A stretch of DNA of 64,000 nt from Apostichopus japonicus. Its lineage: Eukaryota > Echinodermata > Holothuroidea > Aspidochirotida > Stichopodidae. Below the pieces are notes generated by a model. That model did not search any database. It was not told where the DNA came from and saw only the letters and a program-made list of their open reading frames with translations. The DNA lies in assembly GCF_037975245.1 (NCBI RefSeq), contig NC_092568.1:41219631-41283630 (forward strand), given 5' to 3'. Positions 9,832 through 21,895 of this stretch are shown here, piece by piece. Within the stretch, counting starts at the first letter, position 1. Every line of letters begins with the position of its first letter. Made by a program: the position numbers and the translations under genes.

Positions 9832-11397
9832 CTGATCAGTGCTGTCCAGCAGGGGCTCGTCTAATCAGTACTGCATGCATATTAAGATCTTGTCTGATCA
9901 GTACTGTCCAAGAAGCTAGAACTTGCCTGGTCAGTTCTACCTGTCAGCCAAAACTGGCCAAATTCAATTGAGCCGTTATAATTGCAGTAATAGTATTTTT
10001 AAACCATATCCCTATTCCAAAATCCCTTGTTAAGTAAGAAACATTAGTAATAGTAATATAGACTTGGACTGGGATTGAAGTCTTTCGTATCTTCCACTTT
10101 GTTGAATCGACCAAAAAGGAGACCTACATATTGATTTATGGTGCCACCTGTACTCCATTGGAAACCATACAAACAACTAGAGATGCCCATGGTTACTTCT
10201 GGAGATATTTTTTAATACTTTTTGTTAGTTTAGCTGTCGGTTGTACCAACTTCCATCTCCCAATCAATAGACTTGGTTGATCTACTCTGCTGGTGGGTAG
10301 ACCTAGGCAAAACATTCCAATTGAAGAAAAATCAAAATTGAAGTTGATATAAAATTTGCACACATGTTAAAAAGTAAATGTAGGTTTTGTCTTTAGCAAA
10401 CGTTTCTACACTGTATGCCTGTCGTGTCGCAGATGCTTGAAGCAAGCGTCTGTATAATGAGCTAGTACTTTGTCAATGGCTGAGCACTTCCTGGGGAAAT
10501 GTTCTGAATACTGCCAAGGGTAGCAGCCATGTTCATCAAGTGTTCTTGCAGCTTAAACTATTGATTGAGTGCAAGTCATTCACCCTTAACTTGAATACAA
10601 GAACAGTTTTGTAATCTGGGAGTATTTACCTCTTGTGCAACTCGGACCGTGACAGAAATATCACAGGGATGTTAACATTTCTGTATCTTTAACATTCACC
10701 AAGTTTTTCTTTCCGGACTCAAATTCCTAGTGTTAATTTGTTATCTGATATCTTTTTAGGGATAACTGTTAGTAATTATAAAGCATGTGACCGTTTTTTT
10801 TTTTAATCCTAAATCCAAATCTCTGTATTCCGTTAGCAGTATCTACCTGAATGCACATATATGTTATTAGAATAATTAAGATTCTTAAACAATACAGTCT
10901 GAAAAACTGATTGTAAACACTCTAAACGCTATACTTCATGTGTAGATTGAATTCAGTAATTACTCAAGAATGCTACATGGATGTTTACAAGGAATCCCTC
11001 AATTTGTGATAGGTCATATAAGGTCATATTAGGATAACTACAAAATGAAAGCTTGGATGAATTTCATACCTTGTACTGTGTTGTAGATCCACCCTAGTGA
11101 GTACAGCAACCCAACTGTTTTCTTTGGTCAAAGGTCAAAAGTCAGCAGTTCAAGTCAAAGTACAGTATGAACCTTTGTAAACAGCATAATTCCAAAAGTG
11201 AAACAGTGGATAAACATATGTAGTTCCACATGAGTGAAAGAGCCTTGCTAATCACCTGAAGTTAGCGATAACATTAAAAATCTTTTCTACAGTGTAACAT
11301 CCTGTATGGAATTTGGCAAGGAATCGCTTCATATGTTGTAACAAACTGACTAGATCCGCGAATTCCACCTTGTACTCCATATCAACTAAGTTCTTAT
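9832..11397. other. Unannotated stretch
   Basis: No supportable gene or element. A short TGTCTGATCAGTACTG-like motif recurs three times between 9828 and 9940. The rest looks unique. Confidence 0.5.
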
Positions 11398-12850
11398 AGG
11401 TGGGTCTATCCATATCAACTAAGCTCTTGTACTGTATGTGGGTCTATCCATATCAACTAAGCTCTTATATGTGGGTCTATCCATATCAACTAAGTTCTTA
11501 TATGTTGGTCTATCCATATCAACTAAGCTCTTGTATGTGGGTCTATCCATATGGACTAAGCTCTTGTATGTGGGTCTATCCATATCAACTAAGCTCTTGT
11601 GCGTGGGTCTATCCAGGATTTCATCCTAAGCTCTTGTGTGTTGGTCTATCCATAACGACTAAGCTCTTGTATGTGGGTCTATCCATATCAACTAAGCTCT
11701 TGTACTGTATGTGGGTCTATCCATATCAACTAAGCTTTTGTGTGTGGGTCTATCCGTACCAACTAAGCTCTTATATGTGGTCTAGCCATATCAACTAAGC
11801 TCTTATATGTGGGTCTATCCGTACCAACTAAGCTCTTATATGTGGTCTAGCCATATCAACTAAGCTCTTGTATGTGGGTCTATCCATATCAACTAAGCTC
11901 TTGTATGTGGGTCTATCCATATCAACTAAGCTCTTGTATGTGGGTCTATACATGATATCAACCATGCTCTTATATGTGCTTCTACCCATACCAACTAAAC
12001 TCTTATATGTGGGTCTATCCATATCAACTAAGTTCTTATATGTTGGTCTATCCATATCAACTAAGCTCTTATATGTTGGTCTATCCATATCAACTAAGCT
12101 CTTGTATGTGGGTCTATCCATATCAACTAAGTTCTTATATGTGGGTCTATCCATATGGACTAAGCTCTTGTATGTGGGTCTATCCGTACCAACTAAGCTC
12201 TTGTATGTGGGTCTATCCATATCAACTAAGCTCTTGTATGTGGGTCTATCCATATGGACTAAGCTCTTGTATGTGGGTCTATCCGTACCAACTAAGTTCT
12301 TATATGTTGGTCTATCCATATCAACTAAGCTCTTATATGTTGGTCTATCCATATCAACTAAGTTCTTATATGTGGGTCTATCCATATCAATTAAGCTCTT
12401 GTATGTGGGTCTATCTATATGGACTAAGCTCTTGTATGTGGGTCTATCCATATGGACTAAGCTCTTGTGCGTGGGTCTATCCATATCAACTAAGCTCTTA
12501 TATGTGGGTCTATCCATATCAACTAAGTTCTTATATGTGGGTCTATCCATATCAACTAAGCTCTTGTATGTGGGTCTATCCATATGGACTAAGCTCTTGT
12601 ATGTGGGTCTATCCATATCAATTAAGCTCTTGTGTGTGGGTCTATCCATATGGACTAAGCTCTTGTATATGGGTCTATCCATATCAACTAAGCTCTTGTG
12701 CGTGGGTCTATCCAGGATTTCATCCTAAGCTCTTGTGTGTTGGTCTATCCATAACGACTAAGCTCTTGTATGTGGGTCTATCCATATCAACTAAGCTCTT
12801 GTGTGTGGGTCTATCCATATCAACTAAGCTCTTGTATGTGGGTCTATCCG
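11398..12850. repeat. Minisatellite, 33-bp unit, about 44 copies
   Basis: The unit holds GTGGGTCTATCCATATCAAC and then TAAGCTCTTGTAT. Variants replace ATATCAAC with ATATGGAC or GTACCAAC, and TCTTGTAT with TCTTATAT. A divergent block with AGGATTTCATCC and ATAACGAC occurs twice (11611-11660 and 12713-12760), so a larger segment was duplicated. Frames of 284-295 codons stay open on both strands because the unit is 33 bp and stop-free in three frames. The encoded 11-residue repeats (such as MDRPTYKSLVD on the minus strand) have no splice or promoter context. Confidence 0.95.
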
Positions 12851-13860
12851 TTGAGATTTAATAGCTCTTTTGCAGAGTATATTTATTTTTCTGACATAAC
12901 TACCAAACCAAACACAAACAAAAGCTGCTTTCAAGTCCATCTTTTTCAACTTTTTGGGAAAGGTAAGACCCATTTCATACATCTGAGCTGTTGGTGCCTA
13001 AAGTACCCAATGGTAAATATTAATAAGTTCCAACTGTGTTATTAATAGAAGTCCATGTGTGATGTTACTGATGTCATTCCAACACCTTATCTTTTTGGCT
13101 ACATTTTCAGCCAAAGATGAAACTGAGATTATCATTTACCATGACAATCACACCTGGGTTCTCAGCTGGTTCTCTAGATGTGCCCCGGTCCCCAAAGTGA
13201 ACCCAATAACCTGATTCTGTAACATGGTCCATTCTGCCAATAAAAGGTATATCCAGATAACAGTTGGAAGAAACTAGGTCAGGTCACCACCCTGAGTTAC
13301 TCTATGGAATAGAAAGATTAGGCCACAAATCCACTGGGAGGAAACTTGTCAAAGAGATGAAAACATGTTTGAAGTCTGCATTTGTCAAACTTTGTGAGAA
13401 CAAAAGTCTGAGGTTTTATGGATGATGCCTATGAGATATTGAAGATGATGCAGTGATTAGGATGAAATGAGAGATGAGCAGGATAGTAGGATGAGACCTG
13501 TGGAATGATATAACTATGGGCGACCAATGGTGATTATAGCAGAGAATGTGTGTTAATCATAGACAAATAAAGTAATTAGCAAAGGAAATGACCACACCCA
13601 TCAGATAAATACTCTAAGATAACTCTGCTTGTTGATATAATCACAAGTTGCAGTTTGATAATGATATATAGATACCTTATACCTCAACCATCACTCCAGT
13701 GCATCAATTCACCCCTAACTCTCTCTAAACCCAATAACCCCTATCTTGAAAATGACCACACCCATCACAGAGATTTTTGTGTGATTTTGCTGACTTTGAC
13801 AGTTAATTAAGTGTAACTTTGTGGACACCTGGAGGGGCAGTGAGGTAGTAGTATGTAACA
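12851..13860. other. Unannotated stretch
   Basis: No supportable feature seen. It lies just past the stop codon of the candidate minus-strand exon, and I found no clear AATAAA signal in that orientation. Confidence 0.45.
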
Positions 13861-14279
13861 TTACAGCATCTGAATTAATATTGAAACCTTCTTAAATGTG
13901 ACATCCCTCATGAGGGTTTGCTGCCAGACTCCAAGATCAAGTTTTCGGATAACCCCTTGCAATATAGTTTCCGCCAATTGATGGTTGCTAAAGCTGGTAA
14001 AGTCATCACATTTTATTGACCGGTTTTGGTTTGTCGATGCATTCGTTAAAAGGAAAGTTATCGTGTCCAATTTGTGTTCTTTAGGTACATCGACTGCCAA
14101 GGCTGTATTGTTTCCTGTTTTCACAAGGACTGTTGGAAAATTGTAACCTTGATGCCTCATCCAGATTTTGGAAGATCCGGAAAGCATTTCCTTCAGTCTT
14201 GTCAACGTTACACTTAACTCATCATTTAATCTGGAAAAACGTGTACCGAAGCTACTGGGCTGCATTAGTGATATGTGTG
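13861..14279 (-). CDS. Candidate terminal exon of an unrecognised protein
   Basis: A minus-strand frame of about 138 codons ends in TAA at 13861-13863. It is not low-complexity and has normal protein-like composition (for example KEMLSGSSKIWMRHQGYNFP and VIRKLDLGVWQQTLMRDVTF), unlike the repeat-derived frames elsewhere. Just upstream on the minus strand is a pyrimidine-rich tract ending TTTTATTATAG, a fair 3' splice site. With that acceptor the frame continues through HISL before the first Met. It could therefore be the last coding exon of a spliced minus-strand gene (phase 1 entry), or an intronless fragment starting at that Met. No family recognised, and no matching upstream exon was found. 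Confidence 0.4.
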
Positions 14280-15871
14280 CTATAATAAAAGACTGTTATG
14301 AAAATCAATATTGATGTAGCCACAAATTCTGTTACCATGAAGAATACTCTTTGCAAAAATAGTTGGAAATCGATGTCATGCTTTCATATCTGTTGTCTCC
14401 AACTAATAGGTTCGGCTGTCTCAGGAAAGGTACATTTCACTAACACCTACTGTAACATACATGTAAAGGATAAACAGAATATTTGTGTATGAAAATTGGT
14501 TTATAAACTTGAGTATGTGGGTGTGTATGTATGTGTGTTTATATGTAGGTATCAGACATTGTCAACAAGTCTGGATTTTCCTTACAGCATACAGAAAATA
14601 ACGATAAAACTGAAATATGATGAATATTACATAGTCTGGATTTTGCTGCATCCACATTTTCTTGCTACAATTCCTGTCTGAGAAAAGCAAGCATCTCTGG
14701 TAGTATTCTGGCTTCTTATATCTTCAGATATATGCAACTCCTACTTCCACATAACCACTACATTGACTAAGTCACTAAAAATGATCTAATAATATAGCTA
14801 AAACACATTTGTATTATACTCTCAGATCTCTATAAGTAAAATATCCAAATATTTGCATTGCAAAGATAGCTAAGATTATTAATACATGACTTGAATGATT
14901 TTTGAGGGTTGAATGAAACAAATGTTTTAAAGTTGTAAAGTTATGACGTAACTCCGAGTTAGAATGGAGTTGCTCGCACCAGCATCGTATAAACTTGATA
15001 TGATTGTAAGCCATGTTTCCACCAAGTGCCCTAAGCAGCTTCCTTTTTTGGTGGGGGGGGGGGATTTGTTTCAAGTTTCCTTGATCCTTATAGTTGCCTT
15101 TATAAATACCCCCAAATTAAGAAGAAGAAGAATACTAAATTGTTAAACATGTCCAGCTCAATACACCAGTAATATAGAACATAGGTATGAGATAAAAAAC
15201 CAGGTAACTCGATCGGACAGACAAACCATTCACTTGACGAACGTGAAAAAACTGCTCTGCAGAGCAAAGGAAACAAAGCTTAAAATTTCAGAAATTTTTT
15301 AGTTTGACTCATTTTGTATTTTTCAGATGTCTCTTGGGTCGGGAACCTGAACTGACTTTTACTGGATTACTTGTGATTGTTTCATTACAGAGGGTAAGTT
15401 TAGCGTTGTTTCCACTACTCTCAATATTTGTTGCTTCTGCTTTCATAACAAAGTATAGCTCGTCAAGCTTGACTTAATTGGTTTGAAGCCATTGGAGTGG
15501 TCTAGTGTGACAAGATAAATGTTCTATTTTAACTACAGTACAGACACATTTCATCATCCTTTGTTTTCCACCTATTCTTCGCCTTATTTTCTTTCCTTGG
15601 TGTTCCTAGTTTTTCTTGCAAAAATTGTATCATAATATCTGAAAACACAAAGGGATTTTGGGTGTTACTGTACTTGCAGTATCAGTACTAAGCCTTGCTA
15701 AGCTATTATAACTAAGCAGTGTAGGTTAAGTCAAACATTTCACCAATGGTCAATATTTGTTTGAAAACATTGTTGAGCAACCAATAAGATGTAGTAGAAA
15801 AATGTGGTGGAAGATCAAGTATGAAATTTGACCTAGGTAATAATTCTTCCATCCACTCACGTTTGTGATTA
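14280..15871. other. Unannotated stretch
   Basis: No supportable gene. A G-run lies at 15052-15063 and an AAGAAGAAGAA run at 15119-15131. GCTCTGCAGAGC at 15254-15265 is a 12-bp perfect palindrome with no flanking direct repeat. Confidence 0.45.
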
Positions 15872-16565
15872 CAGCTTACAATGTACATCTCTGTAATTGT
15901 AACTTACAATGTACGTCTGTGTAATTGCAACTTATAATGTACATATCTGTTATTATAACTTACAATGTTTGTATGTGTAATTGCAACTTACAATGTACGT
16001 CTGTACCTGTAATTGTAACTTACAATGTACGTCTCTGTAATTGTAATGTACAATGTACATCTCTGTAATTGTAACTTACAATGTACATCTCTGTTATTGT
16101 AACTTACAATGTACATCTCTGTAATTGTAACTTACAATGTACATCTCTGTTATTGTAACTTACAATGTACGTCTCTGTAATTGTAACTTACAATGTACGT
16201 CTCTGTAATTGTAACTTACAATGTACATATCTGTAATTGTAACTTACAATGTACATCTGTGTAATTGTAACTTACAATGTACGTCTGTGTAATTGCAACT
16301 TATAATGTACATATCTGTTATTATAACTTACAATGTTTGTATGTGTAATTGCAACTTACAATGTACGTCTGTACCTGTAATTGTAACTTACAATGTACGT
16401 CTCTGTAATTGTAATGTACAATGTACATCTCTGTAATTGTAACTTACAATGTACATCTCTGTTATTGTAACTTACAATGTACATCTCTGTAATTGTAACT
16501 TACAATGTACATCTCTGTTATTGTAACTTACAATGTACATCTCTGGAATTGTAACTTACAATGCT
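15872..16565. repeat. Minisatellite, 28-bp unit, about 25 copies, with a duplicated 13-unit block
   Basis: The unit is around GTAATTGTAACTTACAATG plus TACATCTCT. TTGTAA-C-TTACAA gives each unit dyad symmetry. A distinctive run of variants (GCAACTTATAATG, then TTATTATAAC, then GTTTGTATGTG, then a 32-bp GTACCTGTAATTG unit) occurs at 15919 and again at 16287. The 368-bp offset equals twelve 28-bp units plus the 32-bp one, so a block of 13 units was copied as a piece. Confidence 0.9.
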
Positions 16566-16624
16566 AGCTTTCTGATAACTTTCTTACGTGACTTATTGGA
16601 TTCCACAGTATGACTTCTTGTCAC

Positions 16625-16735
16625 GTAGTGCTGCCTCTGTCATTTAATGGATATACCCCAGTGCTCCCTCTGTCATTTAATGGATATAGCCCAGTCCTGC
16701 TTCTGTCATTTAATGGATATAGCCCTGACTAGACT
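16625..16735. repeat. Short tandem repeat, 33-bp unit, 3 copies
   Basis: Three near-identical units share CTGTCATTTAATGGATATA and start near 16637, 16670 and 16703. They lie 60 bp past the 28-bp array. Confidence 0.85.
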
Positions 16736-18835
16736 TAGTCTCTACTACCTCTTAATTGTCATTGCAATCCTTGATCATGAGAAAATTATCTTCAAGTGTT
16801 GGCTGACCTGAGTTTTCACTTTCAAAATTGTCCAATGTCAACGCAAAATTATCCTTATGAGTATATATCCGCAACAATCAAGTTGCTCTCGGGCAGAAAG
16901 AGTCACCCACCGTGCTAGACTTCCTGCCTCTCATTCCTTTTAGATGAAGTAAGGAGGTACATGAAATGTCTTGCCATTACTTAGCAGAGAGAAGGGACCT
17001 TGTAAAGTACATGGCCTTTATAACAGCTGTTTTAATTCCCTCATTTAATTGTAGGGACCCCATTTGAAGTAGAGATATTTATGACAGTTGATAAAAGGCA
17101 GGAACCTCTTTCTCATATTTTTGGAATTCTTGGATTGATAGCAAAATCATCAATTATTTAAGAATCATAGCTCTCTCATCTGGAGTTTGTCATCATGGTT
17201 TGAGGACTTCGAGACATACACACTTGCTCAGCAAGTCTTGCCCTATCCTTGATTTGGGCCCTTAGGTGTTGTGGGCTGACATAGGGGGATACACGTCATA
17301 GACAGTATGATCGGAACATTGACAAAAAGGGAAAGACAAGGGCTTAATGGAGGGGTTGGTCAGTGCACAATGCTGACAATAAGTGGTTGTGGGCCTGATA
17401 GAATAATGATGGAGGCTGCCTAATTATCATTCATGGTGATAAAGTCACTAATTGCAGCTGTCAGTAAAAGCAATTGATGAAAACTGGCGGTGTGGTTTGG
17501 TTCATATCTTTGGCTCTATGTGTTGTTATAGTCATACACAAGGATTAACTGGGCAATTTAATACCTTACTCACTTCATGGCAGTGGTTTTATACAGTTTA
17601 ACTATATAGGTAGACAAAGTACATTAAAGGAGCTGTAGAAGTGGATTTCAGTAACCTTTAAACAGCCTTTTAAACTTAAATTCACATGATAGGTAGACTA
17701 GTGATGTCAAGACGGATTTTATTTCAAATAATGAAGAAGACATTTTTCGAAAATTTCCTGTTTGTTCCAGGGTTCATATCACACTATAAGGAGCCTACAC
17801 AACAATTCCCTGTATGCATTACAACCTGTGAATGTATTATAGCACACATGCAAAGCCTACTTAGCTCACTTCTAACTAAAAATCACACTATAAGGAGCCT
17901 ACACAACAAATCTCTGTGTTAGCTACGGCAGTTTTGGAAATAGACAAAATGTTTAAAAATTCCTTCATGTCATGATACATTATTTTGTCGAACAACAAAA
18001 TGTTTCGAAAGTGATCTAACTTCTCACAACAAAGACCTGTGTAAGATGGAAATCTGTTATTTCTTCTATTTGATCCTGTGACTCATACAAATACACAGCT
18101 ACCATAATGTCAGTTGATGTGAATTGAGAACAAACCCAGAATCTTGGTTTAGAGAGTACTAATGCAGACACAGCAAAGTACCGCATAAATAAGGCAAGTG
18201 TATTCACAGATTTATGGAAAATGCGTAACATATATTTTGTACACTGATCCTTAAGTATTTCCAGTGTTTCAACCTTAAAACGTCTTTACAGAATTAAATA
18301 GCATGCACATATTATTAAACAGAGTATTGATCCGAAAGTAAACAGAAGTACAAGCTGTTAGATTCTGTCCAGATTACAACCCATCATACATGTATATGTT
18401 ATTACTTGGTGGCTTGTTACAGCAGTTTTATTAATTTAATTCGTCTTACGTAGATGAACAAGCAATGTCAACATATATCAACTTGCATTATTATTATAGC
18501 AACACGATAACAAAATTTAAAATAGTTTTATAGAAAACATGAATTATTGATTTGTAAGTATATATAGTTGATTTGCTACTGTGATGCATGTGTACTATCA
18601 GACTTGGTAAGATTGATGTTGAACTACTTAATACAACAGTCTAGTGAAATAGCTACCCAGGAACATCTCTTTATGACTACATTATATTTATTCCATTTCG
18701 TGGGTATTCAACACATATCAAATATAAATCCCTAACCCTATAAATGCAATTTCTCTCCATTTGTCGATTGACAACTCTCCTACAAATAGTTCACATCTCA
18801 TGAAACAAAAGATAATTATGAAACACTGACACACT
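16736..18835. other. Unannotated stretch
   Basis: No supportable gene or element. CACACTATAAGGAGCCTACACAACAA-like text occurs twice (17780-17805 and 17884-17910), a small local duplication. Confidence 0.45.
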
Positions 18836-18925
18836 AATCCTTGGACTTTTATCCAGTGATCCTTGGACATTGACCCAATTATCCTTGGACATTGAGCCAG
18901 TTATCCTTGGACATCCAGCCATGTT
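18836..18925. repeat. Short tandem repeat, about 25-bp unit, 4 copies
   Basis: Four units carry ATCCTTGGACATTGA or close variants, starting at about 18836, 18859, 18884 and 18903. Confidence 0.8.
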
Positions 18926-20029
18926 CAAGTGTTGGGTCAAAGGTCAGCATCTAGGTGATAAATTCAGTGTATGATTATTGGGTGTGGTTGCTCCTAAAGA
19001 TGTATTTTGAGTTCAATGGTTACCAAATGTCATTTTCAGGTAAATGTACTATATTGTGTCGCACTGTACAGTATAAGCAGTGGCGCTTTAGTCAATAATT
19101 ATTGAATCATAGGTAATGTGTATGGAAGATACACGCTGTTGAGCCACATTAGGAATATTGTCTTACGATTTCTTGTTAACTAGGCGAAAGGTTGAATTAT
19201 ATTGACATACTATGTTGATGGTATCCACTGGTGTGATTGGCCTCGCTTTTGTTCATTGCAGTCATCTGATCTGTCATGTAACTCTATATGCCTGTTATAA
19301 CTTTGCAAATTGTACTTAATGTGGAAAGATTGAAGTGAAGCAGTGACATTAGAATCATACCCTCTCTTTTCTAGCAAAGATATTTTTAACGGGGTAAAAT
19401 GCGGTTGTATGATATCAATCATCATCCAAGTATTCCTATCACATTACAGATATGTTCACGTTCGCAACATGCACTATATCAATATAAAACCGTGATATAT
19501 CAGCTGTAGTGGTTTGAATTATTAACAGGATATTATATCATATATATACTGTGTACTGGGGTCACCAAGGGATATTTATATGCAACAAACGTATCAGCAA
19601 ATTATTTTATCATTCACATTTTGTCTAGCAATTTCTATGAATATTTTCGTCTTTGTTCAAAAACTGCCAAACTATTCTTTGGCAAACAGATGCTGGAAAC
19701 AGAGTTAACAATCTATATATCAGAGCGATATCATGTTTCAAATATATTACTTAGTTCCGCAAGGAACTCAGTATATTGTAGGATGGCTTATTGGCAGAGA
19801 ACAGTATTGTAACTTTGCTTATATACACTGGGAGATGATATTTGCCTAAATTATATTTAATGTTTGTGGAATGTTCCTCTAAGGTCAAGGCAATGTTGAT
19901 GTCTTCTTCTCGGTCCAGGCCCTAAATTTAATCAATGTTTAATGTCTCTTCATGAAGTCAAACAATTCCCCCAAAAATAAAGAGACGGTGAACATTCTTC
20001 TTTGTTCCCAACTCATATCAGGTTTCGTG
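18926..20029. other. Unannotated AT-rich stretch
   Basis: No supportable feature seen. Confidence 0.5.
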
Positions 20030-20851
20030 TTAAAGCAGCATTTTGCGTTGGGTCGCTTTTTTCCACCTTTTTAACATGTGCATCGATATTTTTAGATGTA
20101 TCAATCATAAAACAGCAAACTAAGAAACCATCCAAGTTTCACCCTGCCAAGAGCGTTAATTAGCGAGTAATTAACGATTTATGTCGATAACAAGTAAAAG
20201 TGTCCTCGACAAAGTTTTCATATCTCCAAATCCACTAGTTTGAATTCCACCAATCAGTGAATAGTATGTTTATTCATGAGCATTTTGCGTTTGATCGCCG
20301 TTTTCTACTTTTTTGACATGTCCATCGAGTTTTTTACATGCATCAAATCACAAAACAGCAAATTAAGATATTAGCCAAGTTTTTCCCTGCCAAAAACGTT
20401 AATTGGCGAGTATTCCACCTACAAAATTAATCGCATTCAGTTCCCAAACCCACTAGTTTGAATTCAACCAATCAGAGATGCAGGTTTAGTTATGAGCCGT
20501 TGCTAAAAATAGATTCAAGACTTTGCCTTGGTACAACCAAGGAGTTGTTATGCAACTCCCTGGTACAACTGCTGGTATAGACTGTACACAAATCAAGCGT
20601 GGTGTTATATTACGTATCTGTCAATGACGTTCATAGTGTTTAAATATTCATATTATGGGCGAGGTTTATTGGGTTCCCAACGGAAAATATCTTGGAGAAC
20701 AACAAAGTTGAAAGTTGCAATTTTTTCGACTTTTATGCCACCATTTGAAGTAAAATATAAATAGATAAGCTAGTTATGTATGTCGTTATGGCATAGTGGA
20801 GTCAGTGAGGTTGAGAAAAATCATAGAAAAGGACGCAAAATGCTGCTTTAA
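20030..20851. mobile_element. TTAA-flanked non-autonomous DNA transposon (Kolobok-like), 814 bp
   Basis: The 15-bp perfect inverted repeats AGCAGCATTTTGCGT lie at 20034-20048 and (complement) 20833-20847. TTAA flanks both ends (20030-20033, 20848-20851), so the symmetrical match spans 19 bp. TTAA target duplication is shared by Kolobok and piggyBac; the terminal AGCAG is unlike the CCC/CCY piggyBac start, so Kolobok-like is favoured. No transposase frame is present. The left 150 bp is repeated inside (20035-20180 against about 20275-20420), so the left subterminal region is duplicated. A palindromic insertion sits at 20538. Confidence 0.75.
20531..20569. mobile_element. Ultrashort palindromic insertion, locus 2 (25 bp, 7-bp target duplication)
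   Basis: The insert 20538-20562 has arm CAAGGAGTTG, loop TTATG and arm CAACTCCCTG. Only the third position is unpaired (A opposite C). GTACAAC flanks both sides flush (20531-20537, 20563-20569). It lies inside the TTAA-flanked element and so is younger than it, or was part of its sequence when that copy spread. Confidence 0.7.
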
Positions 20852-21689
20852 ATGTGAGAAGCTACAGTATCTTATTGTAATCGTGTATTTGGTAGACTAG
20901 TTAGTCCAGCCACTCTGATTAAGAAGCCTCTAGATGCATGAAAATTATTAGAACTATATCTAAAGGACTGAAACAGCTGTGTAGAATGCAAACCTTTGAT
21001 GATTGTAGTTATTTTAATGTAATAGTAAAGGTTGATCATTTTTTTCTTTGTGCCTTCAGACATACTTCCTTTGGGAAGGTGATAAGGGTACCCAAACCAC
21101 CTTAATAGTTGTGCAGTAAACTTAACAACACTTTAAAGAGTTTGTGGGATGAATCTAGAAGATATTCATTATCCTCAAAGATCGTCTTCATATTCTGCTA
21201 GATGAATGGCTGTTCTATACTACTAAAATTGATTTGCTTATTGATTTGGAAGCAGCATGCATGCTTCTTTCACGCAACATAATGTTGGGAGTGACTTTGG
21301 TGTTAGAATATTTCTAGTTTGACAAAGTATCGTGTGAATGCATTGGTTGTTGAAGGTGACTTCGGGGAGGAGAGGGTTTCAGTTCTTTATTTCACAAAGA
21401 AATTTTAATTCCACTTTATGAATAATGAAAAAGTCTTATTTAATCCATTGCTTTCATCACTTGTATAACATATGGACCAGTCATATGTTGTTCTTTGAGT
21501 TACGTGCGTGTGTGTGTGCCAAGTTTAAATTACTTCTCTGAAGCAATCTGATCCATAGTTAAGTTGGAGAGGTTCTTTTACCTAGTGACCAATGCAACCA
21601 CACTGCTAAGTACTGTTCACCTGAGTCATCATAGTCACATTGTCACTTTGCCACATTGTCAAGGATAATTGAAAGAAAAGCGATTTATT
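20852..21689. other. Unannotated stretch
   Basis: No supportable feature seen. Confidence 0.5.
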
Positions 21690-21895
21690 CAACTACAAAG
21701 ATTTATTCGCTCCTCACTTACCTGTCTCCCCACAACCTTAGCACCCTCATTCTACCGCGCCTAGAACGTCCTGGTAGGACATTCTAGGTAGGACACCAGG
21801 ACATTCTAGGCGCAGTAGAATGAGGGTGCTAAGGTTGTGGGGAGACAGATAAGCTTGTCACTTGTAAATATCCAAACCAGTAAGTTTTGGACCTT
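21690..21895. mobile_element. Foldback element, short internally deleted copy
   Basis: The hairpin 21717-21853 has arms of about 60 bp (left starts CTTACCTGTCTCC, right ends GGGGAGACAGATAAG). The arms and the outer flanks (GCTCCTC on the left; GTAAATATCCAAACCAGTAA on the right) match the long copy at 2975-3555. Almost the entire 460-bp interior of the long copy is missing, which leaves a near-continuous hairpin. Confidence 0.75.

Noticed and set aside
9461-9864. Open frames of 109-124 codons in the 9.2-kb array
   Set aside because: Same cause as above; frame shifts between 32- and 33-bp units break any long product.
11828-12861. Open frames of 284-295 codons encoding 11-residue repeats on both strands
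   Set aside because: They follow from a stop-free 33-bp unit. Several frames are open at once and there is no start, splice or promoter context.
15254-15265. GCTCTGCAGAGC palindrome as a further palindromic insertion
   Set aside because: No flanking direct repeat and none of the shared ends.
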